NCBI GenBank assembly: GCA_019044685.2
Contig: JAGTXX020000014.1
Location: forward strand, 310,001-374,000
Source: Nannochloris sp. 'desiccata'
Lineage: Eukaryota; Chlorophyta; Trebouxiophyceae; Chlorellales; Chlorellaceae
Length of the DNA stretch: 64,000 nucleotides
Reading direction: 5' to 3'
The notes beneath the pieces are model-generated. The model worked only from the letters and a program-made list of their open reading frames with translations, ran no database searches and had not been told where the DNA came from. Position 1 is the first letter of the stretch; every line of letters begins with the position of its first letter. This document shows positions 42,685 through 52,818 of the stretch, piece after piece. The translations under genes were made by a program, and so were the position numbers.

Positions 42685-44873
42685 CTAGTACAAGGCATGC
42701 ACCAGGTCTTGGGATAAACGATACGTGGACCTTTCATTCGTACCATCAGCACCCTCCCCAGGAGGTCCAACACTATCCGCTTTTGTACCGCATTCAGCAG
42801 TAGAAGATGAGGCTATAGTTTCTAAACTAAGCCGGTTGGGAGTATCACCACTGATCTCTGACATAGACAACGTCCTGCTTTCAGGATAAGACTCAGATCC
42901 ACTCCCAGCATTAGTACCTCCGGCAGCACCAGCACCGCCATTGCCGCTGTGTGCAAAGGCAGCCATGCTGGAGGCAAGAGCGGCGTAGGCAGCAGCTGCA
43001 GCTGAGGAAGCGTCTTCAGCGGAAGGAGAGCCGCCTTCACCATCACCCCCCAGACTGGTTTTGCTGTTCTCGTTGTTGCCTCCTTGCTGAGCTGAAGCGA
43101 CTGCTTCACGCAAGATTTGGTGGAGCGTGTTGATAACGACTTCATGGTTGGATGCAGTGGTTGCAGCTACGTTTTGCTGGGTAAGAGCAATTTTCAATGT
43201 GGCCAAGGAGTGAGCTAATTCATCGTCTTGAATCTCGCCGCTGTTGGCGCCAGTACCAGAAATAGCACCAGAGCTGCGGCAAACCGGGCTAGGAATACCA
43301 TCTCTATCTCCTTGCTGCTGCTGCTGGCCTTGTTGCTGCTGCTGTCCGACATATCGTTGCTGTGATTGATTATTTTGGCCATTGGGAGAAGAGCCATTAC
43401 CACCCCCACCATTGCCTTGTCCAAAAGATCTCTGGCTATTTCCGCTAGAACGATCTGAAGAAGCTTCGGCAAAGCTCCCCAAATCACGCTGCTGTCGTTG
43501 ATACAATTCCCTCTGTTGCTGTTGATGGTGATGCTGCATTGTTGCCATTGCTTGGTTTCTGTCTACGTCGGCGCTCAAGCGAGCGGGGGTCGAACATGCT
43601 GAGGCATAATCGCTGTTCCTGCCGTAGCTGTACCTGCCAGCACCTGCACCGCCGTCTTGGCTATACCTACCAGCACCACCATCGTGGCTATACCTGCCAG
43701 CACCGCCATCCTGACTATATCTACCACCAGCCATGTTCATGCCGTGGGCACCAGCTCCAGGGACGAATGAAGGGCAATCCGACCAACGAGGTAAGGAGCC
43801 ATAATCCATCGATAATCGGGGAGGCTCAGGGCGAGTGTGAGTATGCATATGTGGAGGAGTGCCGTCAGGGCCAGGGATACTAATAAAAGGAGAAGGGCCA
43901 GGACCATGACCAGGGCCAGCACCACCAGACAAGGCCGCCATTGCCGCTTGCTGCTGTTGAGCAACAGAGAGTTGATGCCCTTGAGCACCGTAAGGATGCA
44001 TGTTACCACCAGCAGGCTGCGTTCCAGCTTGAGATAAAGGTAATTGAGCGCTTAAAGGGTGAGGATTTGCTTGAATAGCGTCCAAAGAAGCGCGGGCAAG
44101 GGCTTCGGGGGAGACATAGGGTTTGCAAGCAGGGACCCGAAGCTCATCAAGGGAGTGAGCAAAAAAGCAAATTCCACGGCGGCAGACAGGGCCATCGTTG
44201 CAGAGCTGTGTACGGTAACGGGTAGGATGAAGCCAGTATTCAAAGACATTGTGAGCGTAGGGACAACGTTCTCCACGAATGCAAGAACCCATTTTCTTCA
44301 TGTCAGGGCAAGCAATGCCAGTGTAGCTGTGGGTGCGGGGATCGCGACGAACGGCTTTTTCTCCAGCGTGGGCAAAAGGGCAGACAGTCCAGTCGTGAAC
44401 AAAACGCTTTGTGCAGGGGATGACCTGGAAGTAGGAGAGAAGAAAATGAGAAGGGAAGGGCGGTAATTTATATTTATGTATTGCCTGGTAAAAGCAACTT
44501 GTGAAAAAAATCACATGTTGTTGTTGGAGTTTAAAAAGTTCTACATTGACGGAATTCTTAGCTCACCTTCATGCACCTGAAAATAGAGAGAGTACATAGA
44601 GGGGCAAAAATTAGTAAACAGCGAGAAAAGCAGCAAGTTTGATATTAGGAAATACATTAATTGATCATACCATACGCGGAACTCGTCTGTAGCAAACAGA
44701 GGGGAGTCATTATCGGTGTCTTCAGGGTATGTGAAATTCTCCGGAGGCGGAATAGGTGCAGAGTGGCCGTAGGCAGCAGCATCAGACTGCCCTGGCAGTC
44801 CAGATGGAGCACCGCTCAGCTGGCGCTGTTCATAGGGGGCAGACATGCCATTAAACTGATCCTCTGAACTCAT
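42685..44873 (-). CDS. RR-type CCCH tandem zinc-finger protein 2 (RR-TZF 2), with a 10-nt microexon
   Basis: A 650-aa protein from exons 44873-44671, 44567-44576 (microexon) and 44424-42685. Exon 1 ends in phase 2 and the microexon returns to phase 0. The join reads DEFRVWCMK then VIPCTKRFVHDW, aligning with [13 protein letters not shown] in RR-TZF 1, which has no microexon. The finger block (about 63-150) is C-X5-H-X4-C-X3-H, then C-X8-C-X5-C-X3-H (ACPDMKKMGSCIRGERCPYAH), then C-X5-C-X4-C-X3-H. Tandem repeats YSQDGGAGRYS occur near 270-300, and Gln- and Gly-rich low-complexity regions follow. By family it binds mRNA and controls decay or translation; finger sequences suggest targets shared with paralogue 1. 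Confidence 0.92.
44567..44576 (-). other. 10-nt microexon of RR-TZF 2
   Basis: GTGCATGAAG, flanked on the minus strand by an AG acceptor (CAG) and GTGAG donor. It is the only way I find to restore the reading frame and the conserved C-M-K before the first zinc finger; paralogue 1 encodes that segment within its first exon. Confidence 0.8.
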
Positions 44874-45727
44874 AGGTAATCTTGCTATATATTGCGCACG
44901 TAAATCTCGGTGTGAAGCTCCGCTTGCTGCGAAATTAGAGGCCGCGGCTTAGTTATTAATCTTCGCAAGGAAGTCTATCAAAGGCTGGATATTGTAGATT
45001 TTAAATTGCGCAAAGTAATTTAAAAATGTCAAATGTAAGGAATAGAGCGAGACCAGCTACAGCATTGGCCTTTTGTGTGAGAATCTCACTCGGTACTTTA
45101 TAGCTCAACTCCTGGCACCTGCGAGGAAGCTAATCATCGGATGGCACGATTCAAGGCGCAAAGTGTGGTCTTCTCCGACACCAGATCATACAGTGAACCC
45201 AGGCCTGTGTTAAGTGCACTGTCGATGACTGGATAACGTCCAGCATCACTCGATCGTTTAATCTCTGTACTGGGAACAAGCAAAACAGACGACCCACCTG
45301 TGGAAAGCAAAATTTGCGGCGCTCCTGTGTGAAACGCAAGATGGATTCGGATTCAATCTAAATCCACCTCTTTGCAAAGCTTAAATTTATCACCAGTCGT
45401 CAAGAGGTATCAGGGTGCTTGGATCATCAGGACTGGCCCTTAGTTGGAGGGGGAAAATGTCCCCCCATTGGGCTAGTGCGGCGTCCGTGGTTTTCAACGA
45501 GCTGAATTTTATTTTGCTTGGATGCTCACCCAAAGATCATTAAATTTATTGAATCAATATAAAATACATTCTGCTCAGTTAAAGGCAAAAGGCACCCCTT
45601 TAGAAACACATTTCTGTTTGCCATCAAAGATTTGCCCTAGACATCTACCTGGCCAACTGCTGCTGTCATGAGCCCGTAGTCCCCATGCAAGCGTTGATGC
45701 AACATTTATCAGTGCCATCTACCTAAA
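44874..45727. promoter_or_regulatory. 850-bp divergent region, RR-TZF 2 / UPF0060
   Basis: Between start codons of RR-TZF 2 (minus) and the YnfA-like gene (plus). Only short frames without support. Promoter assignment is by position. Confidence 0.45.
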
Positions 45728-46156
45728 ATGGCAATCGCGGACCCTTTCCCGGACCTCACACTAGAAATTCCTTCCTCTCCTCCCCCCACCGCCGCCACTG
45801 GCGACAGCTTCACCTGGACAGCAGGCAAGGTCTTTCTATCTTTAACTCTGTTTATAATAGCTGGATTGGCTGAAATAGGAGGTGGATGGCTTGTGTGGCA
45901 AACCATCAGAGAAAATAAAGCCTGGTATCTAGCTTTTTCAGGCTGCTTTGTTTTGGTAGCCTATGGGTTCATCCCCTGTGCTCAGCCTCTTGATAATTTC
46001 GGTCGTATATATGCAGTGTATGGTGGTTTTTTCATTCTACTATCATACCTATGGGGTTGGGCAGTAGACAAACAACGGCCTGATACGGGAGATTGGGTGG
46101 GTACTGGAATTGCCATGGTTGGAGTGCTCCTTGCGCTGTTTTGGCCGAGGGGGTAA
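45728..46156 (+). CDS. UPF0060/YnfA-like small membrane protein
   Basis: Single-exon 142-aa protein. The family core covers residues about 36-142 with four hydrophobic helices: SLTLFIIAGLAEIGGGWLVW, CFVLVAYGFIPCAQ, GRIYAVYGGFFILLSYLWGW, and GTGIAMVGVLLALFWPR. The AEIGG, GRIYAVYGG and W-x-VD motifs are the bacterial YnfA signatures. Bacterial members are about 108 aa; here about 35 Pro/Ser/Thr-rich residues precede the core, possibly a targeting extension. Function is poorly known; the family is grouped with small multidrug-type transporters. Bacterial-like origin suggests an old gene transfer, but scattered algal copies exist, so this is not evidence of recent transfer. Confidence 0.92.
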   Translation: MAIADPFPDLTLEIPSSPPPTAATGDSFTWTAGKVFLSLTLFIIAGLAEIGGGWLVWQTIRENKAWYLAFSGCFVLVAYGFIPCAQPLDNFGRIYAVYGGFFILLSYLWGWAVDKQRPDTGDWVGTGIAMVGVLLALFWPRG

Positions 46157-46339
46157 TTTCTAATTTCATTTTTTTATATTTTACATTGCAGTACATATTA
46201 ATTGTCAGGTTGAGTTGATGTACGTGTATATTTGTTCCATTCATTTTTTAATACCTTGTTAATAATTGAAAAATAATAGCTGTAATGAGCTAACCCGCGG
46301 AATTTTCTCCTTACCGCCACTGCTGCTGGCCAAGAGAAG

Positions 46340-46831
46340 CTAAGTAATCTCATCGAGGGAAGATGCAACACTGGCTGCAGGGTTCTCACTATCTAGTATA
46401 AACGTTACTGGACCATCATTTACTAGTTCTACTTGCATCATTGCTCCAAATACTCCATCTTTTACTCTTTCATTATTATATTGCTGCCGGAGGCGGTTGA
46501 TAAAACTAGAGTAAAATTCTCGAGCTAATTGAGGGCCCATCGCTTTACTAAAATCCGGGCCCTTATTGTTCTTCTTAACGCGTCCATAGAGGGTAAACTG
46601 ACTGACGCAGAGGATCTCATAGTCGTGCATCGTAACAGATTGATCCCATGCTTTTTTCTCCGACGGCCACAATCGCATGTTTAAAAGCTTTCTCGCTATG
46701 AAGTCTGCATCACTCTCTTGATCACCGTCTCGGATACCTACCAGACACAGCAATCCAGGCCCTATTCGGCTGATTTGCTCGCCATCCACAGAGACAGCCG
46801 CAGATGTTACTCGCTGGACCACTGCTCGCAT
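46340..46831 (-). CDS. dtd: D-aminoacyl-tRNA deacylase (DTD)
   Basis: Single-exon 163-aa protein, typical DTD length plus a short tail. It begins MRAVVQRVTSAAVSVDGEQI. The two active-site loops are SQFTLYGRV and NDGPVTFIL; the Gly-Pro pair with cis-Pro that rejects L-amino acids is present. It removes D-amino acids (and glycine from tRNA-Ala) from mischarged tRNA. No presequence is evident, so the cytosolic form is most likely. It lies 43 bases from the end of the uS15 gene on the same strand; eukaryotic genes this close usually still have separate promoters. Confidence 0.96.
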   Translation of the reverse strand: MRAVVQRVTSAAVSVDGEQISRIGPGLLCLVGIRDGDQESDADFIARKLLNMRLWPSEKKAWDQSVTMHDYEILCVSQFTLYGRVKKNNKGPDFSKAMGPQLAREFYSSFINRLRQQYNNERVKDGVFGAMMQVELVNDGPVTFILDSENPAASVASSLDEIT

Positions 46832-46874
46832 GTTTATTGGGTTTGATTACATTTAAAAATCTATTGAATTACCA

Positions 46875-47546
46875 TTAATTAGCTACATTTTCAGCTACAA
46901 GCGGTGATCTTGTAGCTGCTTTGTACCTCACTGAAAATCTGTCTTGCCGCCCATAGTTGTCCTTGAGACCTAAGCGACCAATTAACGCAACATAAGCATC
47001 GAAATTCGTGCGTCGAAGGTACTGCAATAAACTTCTACGTTTGTTCAACATGCCTTGTAAACCTCGTCGCGAGTTGTGGTCTTTCCTGTGAGTTGTAAGG
47101 TGCTCGGCAAGAGCTTTAATTTTTGCGGTCAACATAGCAACCTGGACTTCTGTGGATCCTGTGTCGCCAGGAAATCGCTGAAATTCTTGTTGAACGGAGC
47201 GCAGTTGACTGCGAATGTAGTCAGCGCGTGGGCCGTTTTCTAAGCTAAGATATGCCTCCACTAAGTTGGCCTTCTCCGCGCCGTCAAGAGCTGCAAAATT
47301 GATGTGATCACGAAAACATTAATCAGAGGACAAATTGGTATTTCTGTTGCGCGTATCATACTCGAAAGATGCTCTACTCAAGAACTTACTGCCCGGGGGA
47401 CGGGTGGGAGCTAGTGGCTCGTGCAACATGCGAAGAGAAGCAACAGAGGTGCATATGGCACGTAAAGTCTCATGTGATGAGGCGTTGATGCCTGTTCCGA
47501 CGCTGGCAGCTATGCGTGCTAATAAAGCTGAACCGCGGGATAGCAT
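46875..47546 (-). CDS. organellar ribosomal protein uS15
   Basis: A 190-aa protein from exons 47546-47390 and 47290-46875 (phase 1). Exon 1 encodes a basic, Ala/Ser/Arg-rich presequence (MLSRGSALLARIAASVG) typical of mitochondrial targeting. The uS15 domain (residues about 85-170) carries TGSTEVQVAMLTAKIKALAE, HRKDHNSRRGLQGMLNKRRSL, LLQYLRRTNFDAYVALIGRL: the full family core binding the central domain of small-subunit rRNA. The downstream tail is longer than in bacteria. Mitochondrial identity is favoured over plastid because of the presequence style, but not proved. The neighbouring genes also relate to organelle protein synthesis. Confidence 0.94.
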
Positions 47547-47746
47547 TTTCAGAGCTAGAAGCTGCTAAATAAGTTGTAAAGTATAAAAACGATGTTGATT
47601 GAAAGATGAAGCCTGTGCTTGGCTTGATTGTTTATTTTCTTGACTAAATGCGTTGAACTTTTTACTGAGTATAATATCAAAGATGGTAGGACAGGTAAGC
47701 TCTTATAAGCAGCAATTCCAAACAAAAATATATTGCCCAGCATAAC

Positions 47747-48025
47747 TTATTGAATGCTGAGCATTGACGTTTTGCCTAATCTCAGATAGAGTCTAGTAGA
47801 TTTAGGAAACAAAAGCGTTTGGTAACTTGACCGAGTAGGAAACATTGATTTAACGGCCGGCGATGAATAAACGGCGTTGTTTTGTTTCCCGAAAAGCATA
47901 GGCTTCTTCCTGGTGGGCCGGTCGCCGGGTTGAAAATTAAGGCGGTCTTCCATTGCTACCCGCCGGTTGATCTTTTCAGGGTTCAGGGTTCTCCAGTTTA
48001 TCCTCCGGCAGAGTGCACGCTGCAT
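47747..48025 (-). CDS. small basic hypothetical protein
   Basis: A single open frame of 92 codons from ATG 48025. The N-terminus (MQRALCRRINWRTLNPEKIN) is Arg-rich with no acid near the start, as in mitochondrial presequences. The remainder is basic with Lys/Arg clusters (DRPTRKKPMLFGKQN, FPKSTRLYLRLGK), as in small organellar ribosomal proteins. I do not recognise a family. It lies 200 bases upstream of the uS15 gene on the same strand. Codon character and length support a real gene at moderate confidence. Confidence 0.45.
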   Translation of the reverse strand: MQRALCRRINWRTLNPEKINRRVAMEDRLNFQPGDRPTRKKPMLFGKQNNAVYSSPAVKSMFPTRSSYQTLLFPKSTRLYLRLGKTSMLSIQ

Positions 48026-48903
48026 CAGAAGTCACCAGTTTAAAATGGCTAGACAGTGACATAGTTTATAGTGTAGAAACTAATTGGAGGGGAGTCCTAT
48101 GCTCCTATAGACACGGCAAACCTTTTATGCATTTAAAGCCCCGCCACGGCAAGGCTAGAATTAATACAAGTGTATTTCCTCTTTAAATTTTCGAGTTACA
48201 GAATATAATTTTACTTATAGTATCAGAACAAGAGGTCATATCAGCTCAAAGTAGCATTGTACTTTGATTTATTTATTTAATTTATGAAATCTGAAAAGTG
48301 CATCCGAGGCCCGCGGAACGTGACGGGAAAAGAAAATTGGAAAGAAAAGAGGGCAAAAAAAGAACAAAGACGGTGGAGAAACCTAAGAAAAAGAACTTCA
48401 GGAAGAAAAAACAGAGTTAACATGTGTATCGAAGACAAAGATAAAGGGAAGGAAAATAAATGACGGTCAATGCCACTACTTTTTACCAAAAATGGAGTGG
48501 AAAATCTCACTGGGGAAACGTGAAACAGCCCGGCCCCGGCCCCACATTTCTCGGTGTTGCCCAGTATTGGCGATTTCCAAGCGTCGCATCTCATCCGTAA
48601 TCATCATCAGATTAGGAAACGCCGGGGATTAGCCTGCTCCTGGGAGCGTTTCCCATATTTTCAGAATAAGAATTACAATAGACAATGCAGTAAGGTTCCG
48701 GCAATATATGCGATTCCGGAATCCATCTTCCCCCCAGAGCACAAATCTCAGCGGTCAGCGCCCAGCACCAAGTGCCCAAACCGCAAATACCGGGGTCTAA
48801 TACCACTCGCCCAGCGCCCCAAAAACAACGGACTGCAAGTTTCCAAACGGCCATGCTGAGCGCTGTGATGGATGACCACCAGCAAAGAACTAACTTAAAT
48901 CAA
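48026..48903. other. intergenic, no gene seen
   Basis: About 880 bases between two minus-strand genes. Holds the 3' flank of the zinc-finger gene and promoter of the small basic gene. Mixed A/G-rich sequence at 48300-48480; no gene. Confidence 0.45.
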
Positions 48904-49413
48904 CTACTCTATCCTGAATCCCATGGGTTCCCTTCTTTCGCCAGTTCCCATGCAAGCTGAACACACCCATCTCCCAGATGCTCGGCAATGAGGGCACCAC
49001 TCAGGCCAGACTCCTGCTGGCAGCATTGCTGCTTTTCGGTAATTTAGTCTCCCCTTTCCTTTACATGCTCCACACGTTAATTTACCAGTTCCATTGCATT
49101 CTGAACATCTATCATCAGGTATTGGTGCTATGAACATGGGAATTCCACGCCGTGTTTTGACTAGACGGGGCGGTGGCTTTGCTGTCGGTGACGGACCGAG
49201 CGGCATCCACTGAACTGCTTCAGGTTGGGAAGTACTCGGTTCCTGACTAACTGACTCTCTGTCTTCTTCGCTATGTAGTGCATGTATTCTCAAGCATCTA
49301 CTACGCTGCCTGATTCTATTTTTGGAGGGGTTCACTGCATCAACTTTGGGCTGGATGTTAAATCGATCTATTGCACAATTAATTGAAAAATAAAGTCCAT
49401 TAGAAGGCATCAT
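48904..49413 (-). CDS. plastid-type DnaJ-like zinc-finger protein
   Basis: Single-exon 169-aa protein. Four CXXCXGXG-type repeats in the last 70 residues: CSECNGTG, CGACKGKG, CPHCRASG and CSACMGTG, making two zinc clusters as in DnaJ but with no J domain. The spacing and the LPAGVWPEWCPHCRASGRW segment resemble plant BSD2/LQY1-like plastid assembly factors. The N-terminal ~60 residues are basic and Ser/Arg-rich with an acid-rich stretch after (SEEDRESVSQEPSTSQ), consistent with a transit peptide. Such proteins act as thiol/disulfide or chaperone-like factors in plastids. It diverges from the plastid-type gene at 49585 with 171 bases between starts. Confidence 0.85.
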   Translation of the reverse strand: MMPSNGLYFSINCAIDRFNIQPKVDAVNPSKNRIRQRSRCLRIHALHSEEDRESVSQEPSTSQPEAVQWMPLGPSPTAKPPPRLVKTRRGIPMFIAPIPDDRCSECNGTGKLTCGACKGKGRLNYRKAAMLPAGVWPEWCPHCRASGRWVCSACMGTGERREPMGFRIE

Positions 49414-49584
49414 GCCAAGTGCATAGATTATTGGAGTAACGTCAAACTTGATACATATTCAAATTTATAGCAGTGCGCTTGAGCACGTAGACAAATTGCT
49501 ATTTGTTTCTCACATTTTTCTGACAAAGTACCTGGGCTTTTTGTCAAAGATAATTCAATACTTAATTTCTTTCGTGTCGAAAGA

Positions 49585-51469
49585 ATGAATGCATCAGGAT
49601 GCAAGGCCAATCACGGCCTTGCGCTCGCTATAAGCTCCAAACAAGGATTGATCTCGAAAATCATATCTCCGCACGCAACTTTACTTTGTTTCCAAAATGG
49701 CTCATCCAAACCTAGATCTTTGGTATCCTTGCGTAACTTTAAGCTCGTCGATGCGCTTCAATGTCACGCATTCACCCCTGCCTTGATCTACACCAAAGGT
49801 AGTAGGCTGCCTCTCACCACCCGCTCTTCTTCTGGGGAACAGGTAAAGCTACTCTTCTAGTATCAGTTATTTTAATTAACCTAGCCTATCTAAAGGTGTC
49901 TAATCATGCAAACTATGTTTCTTCCTGTATGTTTCTATTGCACAGGCTAACACAGACAATGATGATGGCCTCGAAGCACGCAACCTCTCAAACGCTTTGC
50001 TCCTCGCATTTTCCGCAACCCAGGATCGCAGCTTATTTTCCTCGAAGTGCCTCATCGAAACAGCAATAGAAATCTACAGACGTGGCTTTACGCTAGACAA
50101 CATCAAATTAGACGTTACATTAGCTACGTTAACAACATCAGGGGACCCTTTAAAACCTCTTATGCTTGACATCCTCCTCACATGGACCGCCGTTGTGATG
50201 ATGACATTGCAAACAATTGGAGTTCCTTTGCTTCCTGAAGGCGAAGCACGCGCAGCACGACGTGCCCAGCAGCAAGATACAGTTGTTAAAAATGATGATA
50301 AGTTAGCAGAACATGAAGATAGGATGTCTCAAGCACTTGAATTCTTCGTTAAGGATTGTGTTCAGCGGTTTAAAACCGGCACAAATTTATTTCGATTACA
50401 ACTTCAACAAAGTATGCAGGGCCCAATAATGGGAGAAAGCCCTGAAATTGCAGGGCGCAGTCAAGCTGTTGAAATGATGCAACAGAATAGCAGGTTGGCG
50501 ATTATTACTTTAGAGCTCGTTAAAAGCTCTGGCTTGCCAACAAAGATGTCGTTGGACGTGAAACCTTTGGAAGTGGAGGATGAAGGAAAAGCTGAAAATG
50601 AAGAGGAAGAAAGTAAAGAAAATGATGAAGAAAGCGGTGAAGAAGAAGAGGATTTAGTCCAAAAAAGGAGGAACACTATGCCTCCAACTCATATTTCATA
50701 TATAGACGGCTTTGTAGACCCCTCCAAGGCCCCTTCCCCAACATTACAAGGCTTGGAAAAAACCGCCGCCATCCGATGTGCGGCCACCCGGCTTCTCATT
50801 ACCTTCAATGGCGCCGCCTTGGGCTACCTCCGTTCGGCTAGGGACTTTATAGATCAACTGTACGCGTGTTATTCTGCAGGATGGACTGCAGATGAGCTCT
50901 TTTCCGCTCTGTATGATGAGGAATTCGCTCAAAGTGGAGGTGTGACTTTTTCCATTGCAAATACGCCAGGTGGAAAGCACATTAATGCTGCTCTTTTTGC
51001 GCGCTGGATAACGTTGACGTACATGGCGATGGCATTACTTGGTGTAGAACATCCTGGTGCATCTACGCAAGCAGGGTGGGCATGGGTAGAAGACCTAAGT
51101 GGAGCCTCCGGGGTAAGTTCTGGCGGTGGACTCGAAGCTCATGCGATTGCCGAGTTTGTGAGCTCAACTCTGAGAATCGCGGTTCAGAGTGATGAGGGGA
51201 GTGGTGGGGATGAAAAAGCGCGGGATGCTGGGGGGAGAAAATGGGGAGGGGTACAAAGGCCAATAGATAAGGGGATGCCTCCCCAACAGTCTTTGGATAC
51301 ACTAGAGAACGAGAACAGCTATGGAGCGTTCTCTGTAACTGGCATCGAGGATCCTACATTGATGAGAACGTCATCTTTTGCGGCGATTTTGAGTCACGAG
51401 ATATCGTTGGTGAGGTTGACGAGGTTGGTGGTGTTGCAAAAGCGAGGAGAACCAGCTGCTGTGGTTTAA
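49585..51469 (+). CDS. uncharacterised protein, plastid-like leader
   Basis: A 593-aa protein from exons 49585-49842 and 49946-51469 (phase 0). Exon 1 is Ser/Leu/Lys/Arg-rich with almost no acid: a probable transit peptide. The mature part begins DNDDGLEARNLSNALLLAFS and has a helical region (CLIETAIEIYRRGFTLDNIK, ATLTTSGDPLKPLMLDILLT) followed by EHEDRMSQALEFFVKDCVQR, then an acidic Glu-rich spacer (about 235-260), and a second helical region with GLEKTAAIRCAATRLLITFN. No domain is named with confidence; the layout recalls uncharacterised plastid-lineage proteins. No catalytic motif seen. Low-complexity, Gly/Ser/Asp-rich near 450-480. Confidence 0.7.
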
Positions 51470-51591
51470 GAGTTTTTTTTTTTTGTATGGCGGCGGTGAA
51501 ATGGTGGACATTGAGAAAAATGATCATTGCCACTTGTGTTTGCTTCAGTTGATGTCGCTATTTAAAGTGTATTGAACTTTGCAATCACTAA

Positions 51592-52818
51592 ATGTTGAGT
51601 ACTCTGCAAGTGCAGAGAATTAGAGGCCGTGTAGGACTCGATTATAATTCAAAGATCGTAAACAATAAATTATCAATTCCTCTGCGTGTTCAACGAAGTA
51701 AACATTTGGGACCTCCCACACGTCAGAAGAGACGAACCATAGTACAAGTAAAAGCAGTATCACTCCCTTTCTTTCCAATGGTGAACCTTTCTCTTCCTAC
51801 TTTGGCAATCTGCACTGGGATTCTTTATGCTGTCTTCAATGTGATCCGTTTTGCCAAAGCATACGCTGACCTTACATTGCTATCCAAACGGCGTGTCCCT
51901 CGCAACGCATTCCAAGGTGAAGTAGTTTGGATCGTAGGAGCAAGCCAAGGCCTTGGAGAAGCCTTGACACTGCACTTTGCCGCCGCCGGTGCTCGACTAA
52001 TTCTCTCTTCTCGCTCTATAGACAAACTAGAAGCTGTTAAAGCCACCTGTCTTCAGCATGTTCCTGCTGAACATATAGTGTTGCTTCCTTTGGACCTAAC
52101 AGGCCCGCCAGAAGCTTTAGATCAAGCAGCGGAAAAAGCATTTGCAGCTTTCAACTCCTCAGGTGTTGATTACGTCGTCCACAACGCTGGAGCCAGCCAA
52201 CACGCTGCAGCAGAAGATACTTCTCATGACGTTGCTAAATCCCTGATTGAATTAAACCTTTTAGGACCTATGAACTTGGCGAAAGCCACCTTACCGCTCA
52301 TGCTACAACGAGGCTCTGGACGGCAAGTAGTCGTTGCCTCCATGTCTGCTGTAGTTCCTTCTCCTGGTCAAGCAGTTTATGCTGCAGCTAAAAGCGGATT
52401 GCGAGCGTATTTCAGCTCAATAACCTCTGAATTAGGAGATTCAGGCGTCGGCGCCACCGTCTGCTGCCCAGGTCCACTCGCTACAGGTAACAATGGCAAA
52501 CCTCGAGTCGTGTACGGCGCCAACGGATTAATTCAACAAGCAAATACAGGGATGAGTAAAAAAAGAGTCCATGCTACGCGTGCTGCGGAATTAATCGCTG
52601 CTGCTGCGTATTTTAAACTAGATGAGGTATGGATCGCTTTCCACCCGGTTTTACTGATGGGTTATCTAATGCAGTACATACCAAGCCTGGGAATGAAGGT
52701 GTTGAAGAAAATTGGGCCTGGGAGGGTGGCGTTGTTGAAAGATGGGAGTGGGGTGGGGTATGATGTTGCTGCTATGTTAAAAAAGAAAAGAAAGAATGCG
52801 GCCAACGGCGTTTCTTAA
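51592..52818 (+). CDS. short-chain dehydrogenase/reductase, DHRS7-like
   Basis: Single-exon 408-aa protein. The SDR fold starts near residue 104: VVWIVGASQGLGEALTLHF (TGxxxGxG-type NAD(P) site), then LILSSRSIDKL, VLLPLDLTGP, VVHNAGASQ, SMSAVVPSPGQ with catalytic Ser, and Y-A-A-A-K (YxxxK). CCPGPLATG follows. A first ~60-residue basic stretch and a hydrophobic helix (LPTLAICTGILYAVFNVIRF) precede it, so it is likely membrane-anchored in ER or organelle. It resembles DHRS7-type retinal/steroid reductases of animals and related algal SDRs; substrate unknown. Conserved Ser-Tyr-Lys and the Asn active-site residue are seen. Confidence 0.93.
   Translation: MLSTLQVQRIRGRVGLDYNSKIVNNKLSIPLRVQRSKHLGPPTRQKRRTIVQVKAVSLPFFPMVNLSLPTLAICTGILYAVFNVIRFAKAYADLTLLSKRRVPRNAFQGEVVWIVGASQGLGEALTLHFAAAGARLILSSRSIDKLEAVKATCLQHVPAEHIVLLPLDLTGPPEALDQAAEKAFAAFNSSGVDYVVHNAGASQHAAAEDTSHDVAKSLIELNLLGPMNLAKATLPLMLQRGSGRQVVVASMSAVVPSPGQAVYAAAKSGLRAYFSSITSELGDSGVGATVCCPGPLATGNNGKPRVVYGANGLIQQANTGMSKKRVHATRAAELIAAAAYFKLDEVWIAFHPVLLMGYLMQYIPSLGMKVLKKIGPGRVALLKDGSGVGYDVAAMLKKKRKNAANGVS

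Noticed and set aside
44541..44670. Reading straight through the RR-TZF 2 exon-1 donor
   Set aside because: It gives WYDQLMYFLISNLL and loses homology to paralogue 1. The microexon model is better.
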